Source of the DNA: Spartobacteria bacterium UBA6821
GTDB lineage: Bacteria > Verrucomicrobiota > Verrucomicrobiia > Chthoniobacterales > UBA6821
Assembly: GCA_002452515.1 (NCBI GenBank)
Contig: DKEN01000102.1
Coordinates: 2,568-13,007, forward strand
Reading direction: 5' to 3'
Length of the DNA stretch: 10,440 nucleotides
Numbering within the stretch: position 1 is the first letter of the stretch; each line of letters starts with the position of its first letter. The notes beneath the pieces were generated by a model. That model was given only the letters and a program-made list of their open reading frames with translations. It had not been told where the DNA came from and did not search any database. Positions 5,746-10,440 of this stretch are shown piece by piece. Both the position numbers and the translations under genes were made by a program.

Positions 5746-6900
5746 ATGAAGGATCTAGCGTCCGTCAGCATTCGCGAATCCCTTCTGGCACCTTATGCTC
5801 AGAAGGCGACAGAGAGTGCCGGACGCCTCCGTCAGGAAACGGAACATTCCTTCCGCACCTGCTTTCAGCGCGATCGGGATCGCATTATTCACGGTACCTC
5901 CTTCCGACGTCTGGATGGAAAGACCCAGGTTTTCTTGAATGGCAAAGGGGATCACTATCGTACCCGTCTGACCCACACCATCGAGGTTGCCTCGATCAGC
6001 AGAACCGTGGCCAGGGCGCTTGGGTTGAATGAGGATCTTGCCGAGGCTATAGCACTTGCCCACGATCTTGGACACCCTCCTTTCGGACACTCCGGAGAGG
6101 GCAAACTTGACCTGCTTATGAAAGAGCATGGGGGATTTGACCATAACGAGCAGAGCCTTCGCGTCGTCGAGGTGCTAGAGGAAAGTTATCCTCAACAGTC
6201 AGGGCTGAATCTTTCCCATGAAGTGTTGGAAGGTTTAAAAAAACATCGGCGCGAGTTTCACCATCCTGATGGGACGACTTCTAAGAATCCTTCGCTGGAA
6301 GCCCAAATTGCCAATGTGGCCGATGAGATTGCTTACTACAGCCACGACCTGGAGGATGGTCTTGAATCAGGACTTTTGTATGAGCCCGATCTCAATGTGC
6401 TTGAACTTTGGAGCGAGGCCTCGGAATTAGCGCAAGAGCAATCCTCGGGCCTGCTTAATGCTGCAGGACCACGCACCCATCGCAAATTCATCCTGCGCTG
6501 CCTCATCAACCGTGAGGTCGAGGATCTCGTCATGACAAGCCAGCGGATGATCGAGCAATCTGGGGTTACCTCGGCCACCGAGGTTCGAAATTATCCCACA
6601 AAATTGATCGGCTATTCCACAGTGCTTAAAGCGCGCAATGCCAAGCTGCGGCACTATCTCTTCGAGAACTTTTACCGCCATCCTGAAGTCAATCAGGCCA
6701 ACGAGAATGCCTGCCTTCTGATGGATGAAGTCTTTCATTCCCTCCTTACAGATCCATCACGACTAGGGGAAAGATCTTTGTCGCGTATTGAGAGGGAGGG
6801 AATCCCGCGTGTTGTCGCAGACTATGTAGCCGGAATGACCGATGCGTATTTACGCAGCAGTCATGAAACCATCAGGCTTCTTGGGATGCGCCGACCATAA
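5746..6900 (+). CDS. dgt: dGTP triphosphohydrolase-like HD-domain protein
   Basis: The protein has 384 residues, which fits the shorter 'type 2' deoxyguanosinetriphosphate triphosphohydrolase-like proteins rather than the roughly 500-residue E. coli Dgt. The HD metal site is complete: His77 in RTRLTHTIEVASI, His106 and Asp107 in ALAHDLGHPPFGHSGE, and Asp201 in YYSHDLEDGL. The N-terminal RDRDRIIHGTSFRRLDGKTQV block (42-62) and FDHNEQSLRVV (131-141) are also family landmarks. Enzymes of this class hydrolyse dNTPs to deoxynucleosides and tripolyphosphate, limiting dNTP pools. Substrate preference cannot be read from the sequence. The ATG at 5746 lies 12 bp after the ychF stop with no Shine-Dalgarno, suggesting translational coupling. 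The last 29 bases overlap the end of the opposite-strand FUSC gene, so no terminator can lie between these genes. Confidence 0.94.
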   Translation: MKDLASVSIRESLLAPYAQKATESAGRLRQETEHSFRTCFQRDRDRIIHGTSFRRLDGKTQVFLNGKGDHYRTRLTHTIEVASISRTVARALGLNEDLAEAIALAHDLGHPPFGHSGEGKLDLLMKEHGGFDHNEQSLRVVEVLEESYPQQSGLNLSHEVLEGLKKHRREFHHPDGTTSKNPSLEAQIANVADEIAYYSHDLEDGLESGLLYEPDLNVLELWSEASELAQEQSSGLLNAAGPRTHRKFILRCLINREVEDLVMTSQRMIEQSGVTSATEVRNYPTKLIGYSTVLKARNAKLRHYLFENFYRHPEVNQANENACLLMDEVFHSLLTDPSRLGERSLSRIEREGIPRVVADYVAGMTDAYLRSSHETIRLLGMRRP

Positions 6901-7876
6901 GGACAAATCTTTCCACTCCATCGAGTGATCTGAAGAGGATATAGATCAAACTCGAGACGATGACTCCAATCCACATTGAGGCAAACATCGGAAACAAGGG
7001 GGTGACATTTGGAACTGGGTGGAAGTCGAAGGTACAAGGGACAAGCGTTCCAATGATGAAGAGTCCCTGCGCTGGTTTAAGATTAGGGTGCGTCGCTCCG
7101 ACGTAGGCAACAGTTCCGATGATGCCCGCAATAACTGTTATGTAGATGGCCGTATTATTCGAGGAAGCTGAGAAGATTGTGAGCAGCGCGAGAGCGGTAC
7201 AGTTACCGAGAGCCAATCCGCCGAGTTGAAGTCGATTGACGACCATGGTCTGGGAAGGAAGTCCGATAGCCCAGGCAAGTCCCAACATAACGACAAAGGT
7301 GCCGTATTGCTTGACGACACCAGCTCCGACACAGAGCAAAACAGCTGCTGAAATGGCCAGAAAAAACAGGTCCCTTCTGCCGAAGCGGACTGGCTCCAAC
7401 TGATGGATTGCAGCCCTGTTCTTCACGGGAAAGATATAAAAAACAACAATGGCAACCAGTACGCCTATCGTCACTCCTATGGTGCGTTGAAACCCTGCGA
7501 TGATCGGATCGGCCTCAAAAAAATCACTCGTGGGAACAGATCCGCTGTAACCAAAAACCAGAAGCATCATGGTAGCCGCGTCCCGACTCCGGGAGGCAAG
7601 ATGCATCGTGGTGTAAACGAGCAGCATGTAAGCAGGCAGATAGAACCAGGCTGCATCACGAAACAGAGCATCAATTGACATCCCCATGACACCGGAGATC
7701 CATATCAGGATTAGGCGTTGCTTCATCAACCCGTGTTGAAAGACCGTGATCCCGCAGAGCATCGCCACGGTATTGAGAGCGCGAAATGAATTGGGAATAT
7801 GAAGTAGAAAAAAAATGAAGAGCGTCAGCGCGATAGCGGCTCCCATACGCCAGGCAATGCGGGTCTGATTACTCAT
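6872..7876 (-). CDS. Compact FUSC-family inner-membrane permease (MdtO/AaeB-like)
   Basis: The 334-residue protein is almost entirely hydrophobic, with about twelve candidate membrane helices in two sets of six: roughly residues 8-150 and 168-316. Between them lies a polar linker of only some 18 residues (VKNRAAIHQLEPVRFGRR), and the C-terminal tail is short. The pattern of a first half ending in a helix and 'FP', then a repeated bundle, is typical of FUSC/aromatic-acid-exporter proteins. MdtO and AaeB, at about 650-680 residues, carry large soluble domains that are absent here. Context supports a role as the inner-membrane part of a tripartite exporter: it overlaps the adaptor gene by 8 bp (ATGAGTAA) and completes a ytcA-adaptor-permease set. 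The substrate is unknown; related pumps export aromatic acids or drugs. The assignment to FUSC rests on topology and neighbours more than on residue motifs. Confidence 0.83.
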   Translation of the reverse strand: MSNQTRIAWRMGAAIALTLFIFFLLHIPNSFRALNTVAMLCGITVFQHGLMKQRLILIWISGVMGMSIDALFRDAAWFYLPAYMLLVYTTMHLASRSRDAATMMLLVFGYSGSVPTSDFFEADPIIAGFQRTIGVTIGVLVAIVVFYIFPVKNRAAIHQLEPVRFGRRDLFFLAISAAVLLCVGAGVVKQYGTFVVMLGLAWAIGLPSQTMVVNRLQLGGLALGNCTALALLTIFSASSNNTAIYITVIAGIIGTVAYVGATHPNLKPAQGLFIIGTLVPCTFDFHPVPNVTPLFPMFASMWIGVIVSSLIYILFRSLDGVERFVLMVGASQEA

Positions 7877-9005
7877 TTACGGGTGCGATGAATGGAGATG
7901 CCACGTACTTCTGCAATTGCTCCAACCGTTTATTCCCCTCCTCCACATCACTCTTGGTGTGAATGATCACTGAGGCCGTGCCCCCCATGCGGAAGGAGTG
8001 TTCTTCGGTTTCATCCAGCACGATCCGGACAGGATATCGCTGGGCCAGAAGGATGAAATCGATTGTTGGTGAAACTTGGGAAAGTAATCCCTGACCGCCG
8101 GGTGTGTTTTCGGATGGAGAGCCGAGTTCGGTTACTGCTTTGGGAATCCCTTGGACAATTCCTTGATATTTTTTCCCGGATTCCGCCATGCAATAGACAT
8201 CAGCAGCCATTCCAGGGCGCAGGTGACGGAGATCTGTCTCTCTAAAATAGGCAAGGACATACCAGATCTTCCGATCAACGATGGAAAAGATCTGCTCTCC
8301 AATGGAAGCGTAGACTCCGGGGGTGATCTGCAAATTGGTCACATAGCCATCACAGGGGGCATACACTTTGCAGTAGGAGAGTTTTAGTGCTGTATCTCTC
8401 ATTGCTGCCTGAGCAGCAACACGTCGTACATTGATATTACCGGAATCGCCGAGGAGATTTTTGGCTCTCTCAAGCGCCGCCTTATCCTGTTCCACTTTCG
8501 CCGCCGTTGTCTGGGCCTGGGTCTGGGCAAGCTCGTTTTTATCAGTGGTCACATAATTACTCCCGACAAGAGCCTGAATCCTCTTGGCATAATTTGACGC
8601 ATAGAGGGCATTCGCTTCGCTCTCCCGTAGTGCGGCTTCACAGGAGGTGATTTGATCCTTGTAGGCATTGATCTCCAACTCAGTCAGGGCGAGCTGAGCC
8701 TTAGCTTTATCCAATTCCGCCGCATAAGGACGCTCATCAAGTTCAAACAAAAGATCTCCTTTATGGACAGGTTGGTTATCCTTCACATGAATCGCAGTGA
8801 TGGATCCTCCAACCTGGGCGGCAACACCGACCACATTAGCCCGAACTTGAGCATCTTCGGTGCGAGGATTTATCCTGATATTTTCCTTAACCATCAGTGC
8901 CACAATGACTGCACCCAAAAGGATGAGTGCAGAGACAAGCATTCCCAGCACCTTGCGAAAATGTTGAGGAGAAACAGGATAAGAGGCGGGTATTTCGTCA
9001 CTCAT
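7869..9005 (-). CDS. mdtN: HlyD/EmrA-type periplasmic adaptor of an efflux pump (MdtN-like)
   Basis: The protein has 378 residues. An N-terminal anchor (about 19-39, LGMLVSALILLGAVIVALMV) follows a short cytoplasmic tail. Next come the first half of the barrel-sandwich domain (TEDAQVRANVVGVAAQVGGSI, 49-69, then VKDNQPVHKGDLLFELDERPY), an alpha-helical hairpin with coiled-coil character (about 95-205, rich in Ala, Glu, Gln, Lys), and the second half (YCKVYAPCDGYVTNLQITPG, 211-230). A beta-barrel domain (WYVLAYFRETDLRHLRPGMAADV) closes the fold. This is the classic membrane-fusion protein layout that links an inner-membrane transporter to a TolC channel. Its stop overlaps the permease start, and its own start overlaps the YtcA stop (TGATG), so the three genes form a tight operon. 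EmrA, AaeA and MdtN share this architecture; I favour MdtN because of the YtcA and FUSC neighbours. No Shine-Dalgarno is needed if the overlaps couple translation. Confidence 0.93.
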   Translation of the reverse strand: MSDEIPASYPVSPQHFRKVLGMLVSALILLGAVIVALMVKENIRINPRTEDAQVRANVVGVAAQVGGSITAIHVKDNQPVHKGDLLFELDERPYAAELDKAKAQLALTELEINAYKDQITSCEAALRESEANALYASNYAKRIQALVGSNYVTTDKNELAQTQAQTTAAKVEQDKAALERAKNLLGDSGNINVRRVAAQAAMRDTALKLSYCKVYAPCDGYVTNLQITPGVYASIGEQIFSIVDRKIWYVLAYFRETDLRHLRPGMAADVYCMAESGKKYQGIVQGIPKAVTELGSPSENTPGGQGLLSQVSPTIDFILLAQRYPVRIVLDETEEHSFRMGGTASVIIHTKSDVEEGNKRLEQLQKYVASPFIAPVNE

Positions 9006-9262
9006 CAGGAAGCAAAGAAAAGGAGCCAGAGCAGGCAGGAATAAAAGGCAATAAGAGCTGCATAAACCATTGCTAGCGGCTTGATAAAGGGTATGAGCCC
9101 GATTTTAAGAAGGAGCACATGAGTGATCCAAAAGCAAAAAATACCACCGCCGATACAGACCAACCATCCTGGAATATAGGCTCCAGCAAGATTGAGTTGC
9201 GGATCACAACCAGTCAGCATCACCATGATCATTAAAATAGGAACAGCAAGACGCCGTGACAT
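9005..9262 (-). CDS. ytcA: YtcA-like small lipoprotein with two membrane helices
   Basis: The 85-residue product starts MSRRLAVPILMIMVMLTGC, a lipoprotein signal with lipobox LTGC and predicted lipidation at Cys19. The mature part begins DPQLNLAGAYIPGW and has two hydrophobic segments (about 31-47 and 62-83), ending WLLFFAS. The GAYxPxW motif after the lipid anchor and the terminal hydrophobic segment agree with my memory of E. coli YtcA, a small protein of unknown role encoded next to mdtNOP. Its position immediately before the adaptor gene, with a 1-base overlap, matches that arrangement. It may help assemble or stabilise the pump, but this is inference. The reading frame is open farther upstream to 9406, but the extension is polar, has no signal, and would bury the lipobox, so I start at ATG 9260-9262. 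This start lies almost on top of the divergent TolC-type gene's start. Confidence 0.85.
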   Translation of the reverse strand: MSRRLAVPILMIMVMLTGCDPQLNLAGAYIPGWLVCIGGGIFCFWITHVLLLKIGLIPFIKPLAMVYAALIAFYSCLLWLLFFAS

Positions 9263-10440
9263 CCCATCACCATAAGAGAGCGCTACGAAATGCGGCAACG
9301 CTAATTGCCACGGCTTTTCTGCTGCCTTTCGCCGATTCTCATGAGATGAAGGCGACAGATTCTGTTGCTGTATTTGTTGCCGAACGTTCTTACGACCTTC
9401 CTGCACTGGTCGAGCTTTCCTTGGCTAATAACCCCTACACCCGCGGCGACTTTTATAAGATTGCGGCTGCAGCTGCTACTGTTGGCGAAGCGAAATCCCC
9501 TTACTATCCGAAAGTTAGCGTCACGGCGACGGGTGGATATGACAGTGGCTATAACCCTATTCAAACTGGACCTGAAGCCTACAGTCGCGTCAGCGTGAAT
9601 CCTGGAATCCAAATGGAGTATCTCGTGCTCGACTTCGGACGACGTGCTGCCGATGTCCGCCATGCTGTGTCATTGCTGGAAGCGGCAGATCTTGAGTACA
9701 ACCGCCGGGTTCAGACGACCATCTATGCCCTTCAGGAGAGCTATTTCTCTCACACTGCCGCCCTGACCCAGCAGGATTCCGCATTGACGAACCTCGAGTT
9801 TGCACGCACCACCCATGATATGGTGGAGGCTCAGAAAAAATCTGGCCTCGCGACGGAGCCGGAACTTCTTGCAGCGAATAAAAACCTATCACAAGCGCAA
9901 TCCGAAGTCGTCACTGCAAAACGGAATGTGGAAGTCACTCTGGGAAATCTCCGGGTTGCCTCAGGTCTCCCTGCTAACGCTCCTCTGAAGGTCTCCCCTC
10001 CAAACGGAAACATTCCATTGCAATACCTCTCCTCGCGCGTGGATCAACTCATCGATATTGCTCTGATCAATCGCCCTGATCTGGCCGCCCGCACCGCCGA
10101 TATCCGTGCCAGCCACGCTGCCACCGACAGAGCCAAGGCAGACTTTCTTCCCAAACTTTCTCTGCAAGGTTCCTATACGAGTCAGAATTACAACTATAAC
10201 GCCAATCTTGCCGGAGTCTCCGGCTCCTTCAACGGTAGCTATAACGCCGTCGGAGGCTTTGCTGTGCTGAGTTGGGATCTTTTCGACGGATTCGAGCGGG
10301 TTTCCAAAGTCAAAAAACGCCAGGCCGAAGAGGCCGAGGCCCGTTCCGATGCAGAAAGCACGAGACTTGAAACAACCCGTGATGTCTGGATCTCCTACAA
10401 TGATACGCTGAAAGCACGAAAAGCCGTCGACTTTACGGAA
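9256..10440 (+). CDS. TolC-family outer-membrane efflux channel (C-terminus outside window)
   Basis: An open frame with no stop reaches the window edge, giving 395 residues from GTG 9256. The N-terminus (MTSHHHKRALRNAA, then TLIATAFLLPFADS) looks like a Sec signal, and there is no lipobox Cys, unlike E. coli MdtP. The first OEP repeat starts at YDLPALVELSLANNPYTR and includes VGEAKSPYYPKVSVTATGGYD, a strand-plus-helix pattern of TolC barrels. A second repeat starts at RVDQLIDIALINRPDLAAR and contains DFLPKLSLQGSYTS and VLSWDLFDGFERVSKVKKRQ. These repeats form a trimeric outer-membrane channel. It diverges from the ytcA-adaptor-permease operon and should be its exit duct. GTG 9256 is the first start after an in-frame stop at 9238-9240; ATG 9346 would lose the signal peptide. 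The GTG choice makes the 5' ends of this gene and ytcA overlap by seven bases, so the start is less certain than the gene itself. Confidence 0.9.
   Translation, partial: MTSHHHKRALRNAATLIATAFLLPFADSHEMKATDSVAVFVAERSYDLPALVELSLANNPYTRGDFYKIAAAAATVGEAKSPYYPKVSVTATGGYDSGYNPIQTGPEAYSRVSVNPGIQMEYLVLDFGRRAADVRHAVSLLEAADLEYNRRVQTTIYALQESYFSHTAALTQQDSALTNLEFARTTHDMVEAQKKSGLATEPELLAANKNLSQAQSEVVTAKRNVEVTLGNLRVASGLPANAPLKVSPPNGNIPLQYLSSRVDQLIDIALINRPDLAARTADIRASHAATDRAKADFLPKLSLQGSYTSQNYNYNANLAGVSGSFNGSYNAVGGFAVLSWDLFDGFERVSKVKKRQAEEAEARSDAESTRLETTRDVWISYNDTLKARKAVDFTE

Noticed and set aside
9263..9406. N-terminal extension of the YtcA-like protein by 48 residues
   Set aside because: The extension is polar, would hide the lipobox signal inside the protein, and lies antisense to the signal peptide of the channel gene.
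1..10440. CRISPR arrays, tRNA or rRNA genes, insertion sequences, integrase or toxin-antitoxin genes
   Set aside because: I found no regularly spaced repeats, no cloverleaf-like or rRNA-like sequence and no transposase or integrase motifs; the only direct repeat is the two-copy lipoprotein unit.

Overview
The window holds eleven protein genes, two of them cut by the window edges, plus two very small lipoprotein genes. All are chromosomal-type genes with similar base composition. I see no tRNA, rRNA, insertion sequence, phage gene or CRISPR array. The mix is a moderate-GC, Gram-negative-type cell with lipoproteins, an outer-membrane TolC-like channel and DAP-type peptidoglycan genes. An FmdB zinc-ribbon protein with a low-complexity tail and the frequent lack of Shine-Dalgarno sequences fit a member of the PVC group, most likely Verrucomicrobiota. 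That placement is an inference from general resemblance, not from a marker gene.

Left part (1-2581). On the minus strand, asd (aspartate-semialdehyde dehydrogenase) is followed 13 bp later by an FmdB-family zinc-ribbon gene and then by a secreted protein of unknown function that runs off the left edge. An L,D-transpeptidase gene diverges from asd. Asd feeds the meso-diaminopimelate pathway, and L,D-transpeptidases cross-link meso-diaminopimelate, so the pairing is metabolically sensible.

Middle (2582-4614). Two tandem copies of a transcription unit each encode a 37-residue lipoprotein precursor. Each has the same leader with a perfect but distant Shine-Dalgarno, and each ends in its own strong hairpin terminator. 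The second copy has become rich in cysteine. On the minus strand follow a two-gene unit, a Nif3/YbgI-type dinuclear-metal protein and then an AAG-type 3-methyladenine DNA glycosylase. The second lipoprotein terminator probably also serves the glycosylase from the other side.

Right-middle (4615-6900). ychF (ribosome-associated ATPase) and a dGTP triphosphohydrolase-like HD protein form a plus-strand pair. The 3' end of dgt overlaps the 3' end of the efflux operon by 29 bp.

Right part (6872-10440). A minus-strand operon encodes a YtcA-like lipoprotein, an HlyD/MdtN-type periplasmic adaptor and a compact 12-helix FUSC permease, joined by stop/start overlaps. A TolC-type outer-membrane factor diverges from it and runs off the right edge. 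Together they look like a complete tripartite efflux pump with the gene content of Escherichia coli ytcA-mdtNOP, but with the channel gene inverted and a permease that lacks the large soluble domains.

The most unusual items are the duplicated small-lipoprotein unit with its cysteine-enriched copy, the stripped-down FUSC permease, and the almost zero space between the divergent start codons of the efflux genes. I did not find a clearly new multi-gene system.
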